This document shows positions 1 through 7,419 of a DNA stretch of 64,000 nt, one piece after another; position 1 is the stretch's first letter, and each line of letters begins with the position of its first letter. The DNA lies in the NCBI GenBank assembly GCA_052032225.1, contig JBPEWY010000042.1:1-64000 (forward strand). Direction: 5' to 3'. Under the pieces are notes generated by a model, which saw nothing but the letters and a program-made list of their open reading frames with translations, did not search any database and was not told the origin of the DNA. The translations under genes were made by a program, and so were the position numbers. This stretch comes from JBPEWY01 sp052032225 (GTDB lineage: Bacteria > Bacteroidota > Bacteroidia > Flavobacteriales > Flavobacteriaceae).

Positions 1-67
1 ATATCTTGTTGGTAACGCAAGATTCATCATATTGGTTATTAATGAGAAGTTTTCAAAAAAAAAATAA
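1..67 (+). CDS. Possible 3' end of an upstream gene (partial)
   Basis: Reading frame 2 is open from the window edge to a TAA at 65-67 and would encode a hydrophobic-then-basic tail ending FSKKK. This fits the end of a membrane protein or glycosyltransferase of the same polysaccharide locus. Frame 3 is also open, to 108-110, so the call is weak. Frame 2 is preferred because it stops before the promoter-like element at 81-88. Confidence 0.25.
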   Translation, partial: YLVGNARFIILVINEKFSKKK

Positions 68-80
68 GATAAATATTTTG

Positions 81-88
81 TTTCTTTG
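81..88 (+). promoter_or_regulatory. Promoter -7 element TTTCTTTG
   Basis: TTTCTTTG followed by CA is one base from the Bacteroidota -7 consensus TAnnTTTG and lies 23 bases before the sugar transferase ATG. The same variant occurs at 34989-34996. A short inverted repeat (GTGC...GCAC, 91-105) follows in the presumed leader. Confidence 0.45.
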
Positions 89-110
89 CAGTGCCAATAT
101 TGCACGCTAA

Positions 111-1463
111 ATGTTCACAAAACAAGGAAGATACTCGGGGTTTTTAAAGCCTATTTCGTATGCAGTAGACTTAGCAATTATTTTGTTATTGGCATACTTT
201 CTTCCTATTAGGTTACACAACCCAATATTGTTTTTTAGCTATTTAGCGATAGCCTGGATTATAATTTCTGTTCGAAATCAGTTTTATGAAGTTGAGCGTT
301 ACACTAAAATACCTCTAATTTTATCGTTATTATTCAGGCAATTTGTTTTTTTCTTTTTGGTGCTCTATGCATTTATTGGCTTTTTTAAAGAGAATTTAAT
401 TAGCAGATTATTACTGGGGCAGTATTTTTTAATATGCTGTATTCTAATATCGGTTTTTAAAATATTAGGGTATTATTTGCTTCAAAAGTACCGAGAAAGC
501 TTAGGAGGTAACAGAAGAACTACCGTTGTAATTGGTGACAACGCTAAAACCAATCAGCTTATACAAGTTTTTAGAGAGCGTTTAGAATACGGATACGTAT
601 TTAAACGCAAATTCGATGTTAACTCGCTTAATTTCAATCTTCAAGAATGTTTTAAATACATAGCCGAAAATAATGTTGATGAAATTTACTGTTCTATTGC
701 AGAGCTAAATAACGATCAAATAGAAGAAATAATAGATTTTGCAGATAACAACTTAAAAGTTGTTAAATTCTTACCGGATAACAAAAACATATTTACAAGA
801 AAGCTCAAATTTGAATACTACGACTACTTACCAATTCTCTCTTTACGAGACATACCACTAGATAATTCTATAAACTATGTAATTAAACGAGCTTTTGACA
901 TTGCGTTTTCAAGCTTAGTAATAGTTTTTATCTTGTCGTGGTTAACACCATTGCTGGCTATATTAATAAAAATAGAATCAAAAGGCCCCGTATTTTTTAA
1001 ACAGTACCGTAACGGAATTAACTCTAAAGAGTTTGCCTGTTACAAATTCAGGTCGATGGCATTAAACAAAGAAGCCGATAAACTCCAAGCCACTAAAGGA
1101 GATGCACGTATTACACGCATCGGAAAATTTATTAGAAGAACTAGTATCGATGAGCTTCCACAATTTTATAATGTTTTCTTGGGGCATATGTCGGTTGTTG
1201 GCCCAAGACCACATATGGTTAAACACACAGAAAAATATGCTAGGTTGGTAGACAAATACATGGTTAGGCATTTTGTTAAACCGGGGATTACAGGCTTAGC
1301 ACAAGTAAGAGGATATAGAGGCGAAATAGAAACAGAAACAGACATAATAAATCGTGTTAAGTTCGATATTTTTTACATAGAAAACTGGAGCATGGCGCTC
1401 GATTTAAAAATAATAGTACAAACATTGCTTAACGCTATAAGAGGAGAAGAAAAAGCATACTAA
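111..1463 (+). CDS. Undecaprenyl-phosphate sugar phosphotransferase (WcaJ-like)
   Basis: Inner-membrane enzyme expected to transfer a sugar-1-phosphate from a UDP-sugar to undecaprenyl phosphate, the first step of an exopolysaccharide or capsule repeat unit. At 450 residues it has the full WcaJ architecture: about four N-terminal membrane segments within residues 15-120, a nucleotide-binding-like middle domain (about 135-240), and a C-terminal bacterial sugar transferase domain from about residue 258. That domain carries the family blocks KFRSM, TSIDELPQ and SVVGPRP and the closing GITGLAQVRG. It begins with a membrane re-entrant stretch. The next gene starts 3 bases after its stop, so the two are co-transcribed. 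Which sugar is transferred cannot be read from sequence. Confidence 0.9.
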   Translation: MFTKQGRYSGFLKPISYAVDLAIILLLAYFLPIRLHNPILFFSYLAIAWIIISVRNQFYEVERYTKIPLILSLLFRQFVFFFLVLYAFIGFFKENLISRLLLGQYFLICCILISVFKILGYYLLQKYRESLGGNRRTTVVIGDNAKTNQLIQVFRERLEYGYVFKRKFDVNSLNFNLQECFKYIAENNVDEIYCSIAELNNDQIEEIIDFADNNLKVVKFLPDNKNIFTRKLKFEYYDYLPILSLRDIPLDNSINYVIKRAFDIAFSSLVIVFILSWLTPLLAILIKIESKGPVFFKQYRNGINSKEFACYKFRSMALNKEADKLQATKGDARITRIGKFIRRTSIDELPQFYNVFLGHMSVVGPRPHMVKHTEKYARLVDKYMVRHFVKPGITGLAQVRGYRGEIETETDIINRVKFDIFYIENWSMALDLKIIVQTLLNAIRGEEKAY

Positions 1464-1466
1464 TTC

Positions 1467-2447
1467 ATGAAGCGAATATTAATAACCGGTGCAGCCGGGT
1501 TTTTAGGGTCTCACCTATGCGATAGATTTATAAATGAAGGCTATCATGTAATAGGAATGGATAACCTTATTACCGGCGACCTAAAAAACATACAGCATTT
1601 ATTTAAACTAAAAGAATTTGAGTTTTATCATCACGATGTAACCAAATTTGTGCATGTTCCGGGCAAGCTCGACTATATTTTGCATTTTGCTTCGCCGGCC
1701 AGCCCAATAGATTATCTTAAAATACCCATAGAAACCTTAAAAGTTGGTGCTTTGGGCACCCATAATTTATTAGGCCTTGCAAAAGAAAAAAAGGCACGCA
1801 TTTTAGTAGCCTCTACATCAGAGGTGTATGGAGATCCCCTTGTGCATCCACAAAACGAAGAATATTACGGAAATGTGAGTCCGGTTGGTCCAAGAGGAGT
1901 TTATGATGAGGCCAAGCGCTTTATGGAATCTATCACAATGGCATATCACAGGTACCACGGCTTAGATACACGCATTGCACGAATTTTTAATACCTATGGG
2001 CCAAGAATGCGATTAAACGATGGTAGAGTTGTTCCTGCTTTTATGGGGCAAGCCCTACGCGGTGAAGATTTAACCGTTTTTGGCGACGGATTACAAACAC
2101 GCTCGTTCTGTTTTATAGACGATCAAATTGAAGGGATTTACAGATTGCTTATGAGTGATTATGTATATCCAATAAACATTGGGAATCCGCATGAGACAAC
2201 CATTAAAGAATTTGCCGAAGAAATTATAAAACTAACCGGAACTAATCAGAAAATAGTGTATAAACCGCTTCCGCAAGACGACCCCAAGCAAAGACAACCC
2301 GATATAAGTAAAGCAAAAGAAATACTGGGGTGGGAGCCTAAAGTAGACAGAGCTACCGGAATGAGAATTACATTCGAGTATTTTAAATCACTATCAGAAG
2401 AAGAACTTAAAAAATCGGCCCATAGAGAGTTCAACAAAAAAGCATAA
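1467..2447 (+). CDS. UDP-glucuronate decarboxylase (UDP-xylose synthase)
   Basis: Extended short-chain dehydrogenase/reductase of 326 residues. It has an N-terminal NAD-binding GAAGFLG (residues 8-14), the catalytic Y146-xxx-K150 pair within GVYDEAK, and the STSEVYG strand (about 117-122). The lack of an N-terminal membrane segment and the GPRG-YDEAKR context match UDP-glucuronate decarboxylases, which make UDP-xylose with internal NAD recycling, better than plain 4-epimerases. Placed 3 bases after the lipid-carrier sugar transferase, it probably supplies a pentose precursor for the same polysaccharide. The lysine-rich C-terminal tail looks non-catalytic. A dTDP-glucose dehydratase-like alternative is less likely. 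Confidence 0.85.
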   Translation: MKRILITGAAGFLGSHLCDRFINEGYHVIGMDNLITGDLKNIQHLFKLKEFEFYHHDVTKFVHVPGKLDYILHFASPASPIDYLKIPIETLKVGALGTHNLLGLAKEKKARILVASTSEVYGDPLVHPQNEEYYGNVSPVGPRGVYDEAKRFMESITMAYHRYHGLDTRIARIFNTYGPRMRLNDGRVVPAFMGQALRGEDLTVFGDGLQTRSFCFIDDQIEGIYRLLMSDYVYPINIGNPHETTIKEFAEEIIKLTGTNQKIVYKPLPQDDPKQRQPDISKAKEILGWEPKVDRATGMRITFEYFKSLSEEELKKSAHREFNKKA

Positions 2448-2488
2448 AAAGAAGACAATAATTTTACTGTTAAACCTATAACAAACCC

Positions 2489-2496
2489 TAACTTTG
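2489..2496 (+). promoter_or_regulatory. purD promoter -7 element TAACTTTG
   Basis: A perfect TAnnTTTG match followed by CA, 14 bases upstream of the purD ATG in the 63-base gap after the polysaccharide genes. It separates purD transcription from that locus. Confidence 0.65.
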
Positions 2497-2510
2497 CAAA
2501 AACTAATTTC

Positions 2511-3788
2511 ATGAATATTCTTGTACTTGGCTCGGGAGGAAGAGAGCATACACTTACCTGGAAAATCAAGCAAAGTAAACTATGTAATAACCTATTTGTT
2601 GCCCCGGGCAATGCAGGAACAGCACAAATAGCCACCAATGTAAACATTTCGGCAACTGATTTTGAAGCGATAAAAAAGCTGGTTTTACAAGAGAACATTC
2701 AAATGGTTGTTGTGGGCCCTGAAGACCCATTAGTGCAAGGTATTCACGATTACTTTTTAGAAGATAGCAGCCTGCAAAATATTCATGTAATAGGGCCTAA
2801 AAAAGCAGCTGCACAGTTAGAAGGCAGCAAAGATTTTGCTAAGGCATTTATGCAACGCCATAATATTCCAACGGCAGCTTATAAAAGCTTCACGTCTAAC
2901 ACCTTACTAGAGGGTTTTGCGTTTTTAGAAACGCTTAAACCACCGTATGTACTAAAGGCAGATGGTTTAGCGGCCGGTAAAGGCGTTTTAATTTTAGATA
3001 GTTTAGAAGAAGCAAAAACAGAGCTTCAAAACATGCTTATTAATGCCAAATTTGGTAAAGCCGGTACTAAAGTGGTTATCGAAGAATTTTTGTCCGGAAT
3101 AGAGCTTAGTTGCTTTGTTTTAACAGATGGGAAATCGTATAAAATTTTACCCACTGCAAAAGACTACAAACGTATTGGTGAAGGCGATACAGGCTTAAAC
3201 ACCGGAGGAATGGGCGCTGTCTCTCCGGTTTCGTTTGCAGATGAAACTTTCATGAAGAAGATAGAAGATAGAATTGTTGTTCCTACCATTAAAGGGTTAC
3301 AAGCCGATGGATTACCCTATAAAGGGTTTATTTTCTTAGGATTAATTAATGTAGATGGTAACCCGTTTGTAATAGAATACAATGTTAGAATGGGCGACCC
3401 CGAAACCGAAGTGGTGATACCAAGACTACAAACCGATTTGGTAGAATTGCTTTTAGCAACGGCTAAAGGAACACTAGATAAAATAAGCATAGAGACAACA
3501 CCACAAGCAGCTACAACAGTGATGGCAGTTTCTGGCGGATATCCTGAAGCATACGAAAAAGGCAAACAGATAACCGGCATAGAGGCAGTATCAGAAGATG
3601 TTGTTGTTTTTCATGCCGGAACTAAAATGTTAGATGATGGCACAGTAGTAACCAACGGAGGTAGAGTTTTAGCCGTAACAGCTTTTGGTGAAACCTTTAC
3701 AGAAGCACTAAAAAAATCGTACCAAAACCTACAAAAAATAAGTTTTGATACGATGTATTATAGAAAAGATATTGGTTTTGATTTATAA
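2511..3788 (+). CDS. purD: Phosphoribosylamine--glycine ligase (GARS)
   Basis: ATP-dependent ligation of glycine to 5-phosphoribosylamine, second step of purine synthesis, cytosolic. The 425-residue length is that of stand-alone bacterial PurD. Visible marks are the N-terminal VLGSGGREH, GPEDPLVQG, the ATP-grasp PYVLKADGLAAGKGV (about residues 144-158), NTGGMGAVSP, and the metal-binding EYNVRMGDPETEV (about 289-301). All family blocks are intact. It has its own promoter and no other pur genes next to it. Its stop lies inside the 3' end of the convergent small membrane gene (6-base overlap). Confidence 0.97.
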   Translation: MNILVLGSGGREHTLTWKIKQSKLCNNLFVAPGNAGTAQIATNVNISATDFEAIKKLVLQENIQMVVVGPEDPLVQGIHDYFLEDSSLQNIHVIGPKKAAAQLEGSKDFAKAFMQRHNIPTAAYKSFTSNTLLEGFAFLETLKPPYVLKADGLAAGKGVLILDSLEEAKTELQNMLINAKFGKAGTKVVIEEFLSGIELSCFVLTDGKSYKILPTAKDYKRIGEGDTGLNTGGMGAVSPVSFADETFMKKIEDRIVVPTIKGLQADGLPYKGFIFLGLINVDGNPFVIEYNVRMGDPETEVVIPRLQTDLVELLLATAKGTLDKISIETTPQAATTVMAVSGGYPEAYEKGKQITGIEAVSEDVVVFHAGTKMLDDGTVVTNGGRVLAVTAFGETFTEALKKSYQNLQKISFDTMYYRKDIGFDL

Positions 3789-3812
3789 AAAAGAGTGAGA
3801 GGTAATACTCTT
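3783..3812 (-). terminator. Hairpin terminator inside the 3' end of the DUF6341 gene
   Basis: On the minus strand AAGAGT (3812-3807) pairs with ACTCTT (3796-3791), followed by a run of T (3790-3787). It overlaps the last codons of the gene, and the run reaches into the purD stop. The stem is only 6 bp, so it is modest. Confidence 0.4.
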
Positions 3813-4004
3813 ATCTTCTTCGTTGTTATCGTTAAACTTTTTAAGTTCTAACACCCAATATACCATTGCTACAAAGCCAATAATTATAAATATCCAGTTT
3901 AACGTATTGGCTACCCACCAGTTTTCGGTAAAACGTAAAACGTCTAAGGGCCAAAACAAATAGTCTACGAATAACGTTTCAATTCCTTCAAAAAATGATT
4001 TCAT
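3783..4004 (-). CDS. Small membrane protein, DUF6341-like
   Basis: A 73-residue protein with an amphipathic N-terminal half rich in Trp and Phe, one clear membrane segment (about residues 33-52, TLNWIFIIIGF...MVYWVL) and a charged acidic C-terminus. I recognise it as the short flavobacterial family that sits between purD and the DUF6427 gene; no function is known. It is convergent with purD and overlaps its last codons. A TAnnTTTG element lies 30 bases upstream on its strand (4034-4041), and a hairpin with a U-run on its strand overlaps its own 3' end. Confidence 0.8.
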   Translation of the reverse strand: MKSFFEGIETLFVDYLFWPLDVLRFTENWWVANTLNWIFIIIGFVAMVYWVLELKKFNDNNEEDKSITSHSFL

Positions 4005-4033
4005 GACCTAAAAGTTGTCTTATATTTAGGGTA

Positions 4034-4041
4034 CAAAAATA
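4034..4041 (-). promoter_or_regulatory. Promoter -7 element TATTTTTG for the DUF6341 gene
   Basis: A perfect TAnnTTTG on the minus strand (CAAAAATA on plus), about 30 bases upstream of the ATG at 4004. The 49-base gap between this gene and the divergent DUF6427 gene must hold both promoters. On the plus strand TATATTTA at 4021-4028 is the nearest match for the other direction. Confidence 0.55.
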
Positions 4042-4053
4042 ATAAAACAGCGA

Positions 4054-4977
4054 ATGATTTCAAGCATTTTTGGAAAAACTAAACCCATAAACTTTATTTT
4101 AATTGGTGGATTCCTGTTTTTTTGTGTTGTTTGGACTACCATACACAAGCAGGCGCCTGCCAATTACACCGAAACCATTTTTATAGCATTACTGCTGTTT
4201 TGTGCGTTGTTTTTTTCTGTTTTAGCAGCAGATTTTATTGCTAAACGTAATAAATTAAGCAAGCAAAATCATTATGTGATTTTTATATACGGAATATTAG
4301 TTGGTGTTTTTCCTCAAGTTTTAAACAATATCTGGCTGGTATTCTCTCAGATATTAATACTGTTAGCACTCAGAAAAATTATTAGTATCCAATCCTTACG
4401 AGACATTAAGTTAAAAATATTTGATGCTGCATTCTGGATAACTTTCGCCTTCTTTTGCTTTGAGTGGACAATACTATACTTTATTGTACTATACCTTGTT
4501 ATATTTAAGTACGTATCAAAAGATTTTAAAAATTGGCTTGTTCCTTTGGTTAGCTTTCTAACGGTATCTGTACTGGTATTATGTTATGCCCTATTATTAA
4601 AAGATGTAAACTGGTTTACAAACCTGTTTATGCTTAATGCATCGTTTGTAATAACAGTTAATAAGCTGCCAACCAACTGGGTTCCCATTGTGGCTATTTT
4701 AGCAATTACTGTTGTAGCTGTAGCACATTATTTTCTCAAGCAAAAAAGAAAGAAAACTATTAAACACGGTTCTAAAACAATTGTATTTCAAACGTTAATA
4801 ATAGCCGTGGCAGTTATAGCGCTTTCCAACAATATACAAGAGGCTTTAATTTTTGCCTTTTTCCCATTGGCTGTTATAATTGGTAATTACGTACAAAACC
4901 TTAGTAAAAAGTGGTTAAAAGAAGTTGTTTTGTTGAGCTTACTTAGTTTGAGTGTTGTTATACAATTGCTTATCTAA
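4054..4977 (+). CDS. Polytopic membrane protein, DUF6427-like
   Basis: A 307-residue integral membrane protein with about eight to ten hydrophobic segments and few charges apart from short loops (for example KQKRKKTIKHGSK, about residues 229-241). It matches the uncharacterised flavobacterial family found beside purD and DUF4254 genes. The neighbouring DUF4254 and GT9 genes, the latter resembling heptosyltransferases, suggest a role in envelope glycan handling. That role is inference only, since no catalytic motif is visible. It starts 49 bases from the divergent DUF6341 gene. Confidence 0.75.
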   Translation: MISSIFGKTKPINFILIGGFLFFCVVWTTIHKQAPANYTETIFIALLLFCALFFSVLAADFIAKRNKLSKQNHYVIFIYGILVGVFPQVLNNIWLVFSQILILLALRKIISIQSLRDIKLKIFDAAFWITFAFFCFEWTILYFIVLYLVIFKYVSKDFKNWLVPLVSFLTVSVLVLCYALLLKDVNWFTNLFMLNASFVITVNKLPTNWVPIVAILAITVVAVAHYFLKQKRKKTIKHGSKTIVFQTLIIAVAVIALSNNIQEALIFAFFPLAVIIGNYVQNLSKKWLKEVVLLSLLSLSVVIQLLI

Positions 4978-4992
4978 ACCATAAAATAGCAG

Positions 4993-5000
4993 TATATTTG
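4993..5000 (+). promoter_or_regulatory. Promoter -7 element TATATTTG for the DUF4254-GT9 pair
   Basis: A perfect TAnnTTTG match, with TTG at 4966-4968 (24 bases upstream) as a candidate -33 element. The element overlaps the TTG that would start the longest reading frame (4998). This is why the ATG at 5019 is chosen as the DUF4254 start. Confidence 0.65.
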
Positions 5001-5018
5001 CAATCTAAAACACAAATT

Positions 5019-5630
5019 ATGTTTAGCGAATTTGCCTTTAAAATTTTTGAAGAAAGTATAGAAAAATACCACGAAATAGACGATGTAAATCAGCCGTTTT
5101 ATAATCCCTATCCTAAAGATAAAATTGAGCATTTACTGTACAGAAAAAACTGGATAGATACAGTACAATGGCATTACGAAGATATTATTAGAGATCCAAA
5201 CATAGATCCGGTTAAGGCCTTAGAGCTTAAACGTAAAATAGATGCATCTAATCAAGACAGAACAGATACGGTAGAGTATATAGACAGTTATTTTTTAAAC
5301 AAGTACAAAGACGTAAAAGTTAAGCCGGATGCCACCATAAATTCAGAAAGTCCGGCTTGGGCAATAGACAGGCTTTCTATTTTGGCGTTAAAAATTTACC
5401 ACATGAAAGAAGAAGCAGAACGTGAAGATGCTTCTGAAGAACACAGAGCTAAATGTAAGGCTAAATTAGCGGTGCTTTTAGAGCAAAAAAAGGATTTATC
5501 TACTGCTATAGATCAATTACTACACGATATAGAACAAGGCAACAAGTACATGAAAGTTTATAAGCAAATGAAAATGTACAATGACGAAGAGTTAAATCCT
5601 GTACTATATCAAAGCAAAAAAGAAGGCTAA
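5019..5630 (+). CDS. DUF4254 domain protein
   Basis: A soluble, highly charged, mostly helical protein of 203 residues from the ATG at 5019, with no signal peptide. It fits the DUF4254 family by its opening (MFSEFAFKIFEESI), the NRK/NW-type central stretch (LLYRKNWIDTVQWHYED) and its length. No enzyme motif is visible. Its stop codon shares a base with the next start (TAATG), so it is translationally coupled to the GT9 glycosyltransferase. A role linked to that enzyme is plausible but unproven. The seven extra residues of the longer frame lie inside the promoter. Confidence 0.8.
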   Translation: MFSEFAFKIFEESIEKYHEIDDVNQPFYNPYPKDKIEHLLYRKNWIDTVQWHYEDIIRDPNIDPVKALELKRKIDASNQDRTDTVEYIDSYFLNKYKDVKVKPDATINSESPAWAIDRLSILALKIYHMKEEAEREDASEEHRAKCKAKLAVLLEQKKDLSTAIDQLLHDIEQGNKYMKVYKQMKMYNDEELNPVLYQSKKEG

Positions 5631-6664
5631 TGAGCCAACCTTATAAGCACATTCTTGTAATAAGGCTCTCTGCTATGGGAGATGTGGCTATGCTGGTTCC
5701 GGTTTTAAAAGCCATGCAAGAGCAACACCCCGAGGTTAAACTAACGGTGCTTTCTAAACCTTTTTTTGAACCTATTTTTAGTAACCTGCCTAATGTATCG
5801 TTTTATTCTGCTCAAGTTAAAACACGACATAAAGGTATAGCGGGGTTGTATAAGCTTTACAAAGAGCTTAAAGCACTAAAGATAGATGCTGTGGCCGATA
5901 TGCATAATGTGCTTAGAAGTAATGTTTTAAAGCAGTTTTTTTCACTAAGTAGAATTCCTGTTCGTCAAATAAATAAAGGGCGCAAAGAAAAAAAAGCACT
6001 TACCAGGGCAAAAAACAAAATTTTTAAACCCCTACAAACTACACACGAGAGGTATGCAGATGTTTTCAGGGAACTTGGTTTTACACTACAACTTAAAAAA
6101 GAGCATATACTACCTAAACCATCGCTAACACCAAAAATAACAAATTTGTTAGGTGCAGAGCCAAAAAAATGGATTGGTATTGCACCGTTTGCAGCATTTT
6201 CCGGCAAAACCTACCCCATGCACTTAATGAAACAAGTTGTTAGCAATTTAGCAGCAAACAATACGTATAAAGTGGTGTTATTTGGCGGTCCTAATGATGT
6301 AAATAAATTAAAACAACTAAAACAAGAACACAACAATGTTTTAGTATTAGCCGGAAAGACCTCATTTAAAGAAGAGTTAATTTTAATAGCCAATTTAGAT
6401 GTTATGCTATCTATGGATAGTGGTAATGCTCATTTAGCAGCCATGTTTGGGGTGCCTACGGTTACACTTTGGGGAGTAACACACCCGTATGCAGGGTTTT
6501 ATCCGTTTGCTCAAAACCCAAACAATGCACTATTAGCAGACAGAACTAAATTTCCCGCTATACCAACATCGGTTTATGGTAATAAAATGCCTGAAAATTA
6601 TGATCAAGCCATGGCAACAATTACCCCGGAAATGGTAGTTAAAAAGGTGACAGATTTACTGTAA
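5630..6664 (+). CDS. Glycosyltransferase family 9 (heptosyltransferase-like)
   Basis: A 344-residue GT-B enzyme of the ADP-heptose:LPS heptosyltransferase family, working at the cytosolic face of the inner membrane in lipopolysaccharide core assembly. Family signs are the N-terminal ILVIRLSAMGDVAMLVPVL (residues 9-27), the acceptor-side PFAAFSGKTYP and the donor-site block MDSGNAHLAAMFGVPTVTLWG (about 263-283). It is coupled by overlapping stop and start to the DUF4254 gene. The donor sugar cannot be fixed from sequence. A palindrome that may be a TetR operator or a short terminator follows 19 bases after the stop. Confidence 0.88.
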   Translation: MSQPYKHILVIRLSAMGDVAMLVPVLKAMQEQHPEVKLTVLSKPFFEPIFSNLPNVSFYSAQVKTRHKGIAGLYKLYKELKALKIDAVADMHNVLRSNVLKQFFSLSRIPVRQINKGRKEKKALTRAKNKIFKPLQTTHERYADVFRELGFTLQLKKEHILPKPSLTPKITNLLGAEPKKWIGIAPFAAFSGKTYPMHLMKQVVSNLAANNTYKVVLFGGPNDVNKLKQLKQEHNNVLVLAGKTSFKEELILIANLDVMLSMDSGNAHLAAMFGVPTVTLWGVTHPYAGFYPFAQNPNNALLADRTKFPAIPTSVYGNKMPENYDQAMATITPEMVVKKVTDLL

Positions 6665-6682
6665 ATACGATGAAACTACAAC

Positions 6683-6700
6683 ACATACCGATGAGTATGT
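6683..6700. promoter_or_regulatory. Candidate TetR operator, downstream copy
   Basis: ACATACCGATGAGTATGT has perfect 6-base arms (ACATAC/GTATGT) around a 6-base spacer. It matches the site at 7335-7352 at 15 of 18 positions; the two lie on either side of tetR. It is also followed by TTTT and could end GT9 transcription, so both roles are possible. Confidence 0.5.
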
Positions 6701-6706
6701 TTTAAG

Positions 6707-7312
6707 CTAGTTTTCTTGTAGATTGTTGAGGTATTTTTTTAGTTCTGTTAAGTATTTGTACCTAATTGTTTCATCTCCGTTTCCCTTTTTTAGTGTTCTA
6801 ACCCCCAAATAAGACGAAATAATAAAAACAGAAACAGCTTCGCTATCTACGTGGCGCGATATAAAGTTGCTTGTTTTACCTCGCTGTAAACATTTTACAA
6901 TACCCAACTGCCATTCGGTTATAATACTTTTTAATTCTGTTGCAATTTCAGTATCGGACGATGCAAATTCGTTAAAAAAATTACTAAGCATAAAACCGTG
7001 TCTTTTCTCTAAAACACTAAGTTTTACCAGGCTTTTTTCTATAGCATCAAAAATTAAGTTAACAGGATTTCCCGATTCGTCAAGAGGAGTTATAAGCTCA
7101 CTGTACACTTTCTTAGAAACCACTTCTTTTATGATGGTTAATAGAAAATTTGCTTTGCTTGAAAAATGATAATAGAAGGCACCTTTGGTAAGCTGTAAAT
7201 CAGACAGAATATCGTCAAGGCTGGTAGCTTGGTATCCGTTTTGTAAAAACAAAGCCAATCCTTGGTCTAGTATTAGTTGCCGAGTAAGTTTGCGCTTTAT
7301 CGATTTAGACAT
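6707..7312 (-). CDS. TetR/AcrR family transcriptional regulator
   Basis: A 201-residue cytosolic one-component repressor type. The N-terminal helix-turn-helix lies at about residues 12-58, with LFLQNGYQATSLDDI and LTKGAFYYHFSSK typical of TetR recognition helices. The remaining two thirds is a divergent helical ligand domain. It lies 107 bases downstream of the PaaE-like gene on the same strand. A near-palindrome 23 bases upstream of its ATG (7335-7352), and a close copy just past its stop, suggest autoregulation. The ligand is unknown; an aromatic or acyl-CoA compound is only a guess from the PaaE neighbour. Confidence 0.88.
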   Translation of the reverse strand: MSKSIKRKLTRQLILDQGLALFLQNGYQATSLDDILSDLQLTKGAFYYHFSSKANFLLTIIKEVVSKKVYSELITPLDESGNPVNLIFDAIEKSLVKLSVLEKRHGFMLSNFFNEFASSDTEIATELKSIITEWQLGIVKCLQRGKTSNFISRHVDSEAVSVFIISSYLGVRTLKKGNGDETIRYKYLTELKKYLNNLQEN

Positions 7313-7334
7313 ACTATAGTATCTAGTGTCTTTA

Positions 7335-7352
7335 AGATACCAATTAGTATGT
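7335..7352. promoter_or_regulatory. Candidate TetR operator, tetR promoter copy
   Basis: AGATACCAATTAGTATGT is an imperfect palindrome (ATAC...GTAT core) 23 bases upstream of the tetR ATG, where it could block its promoter. It shares 15 of 18 bases with 6683-6700. Sites of the ATAC-n6-GTAT form are usual for TetR-family repressors. Confidence 0.5.
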
Positions 7353-7419
7353 AATCTTGTTTATTTGTAAAGACAGAAATTGTATTATAATCGTTATCAC
7401 AGCAAAGTTCCCCGATTAA

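Noticed and set aside
2246..2698. 150-codon minus-strand frame across the decarboxylase-purD junction
   Set aside because: Antisense to two strong genes and their promoter; composition is not protein-like.
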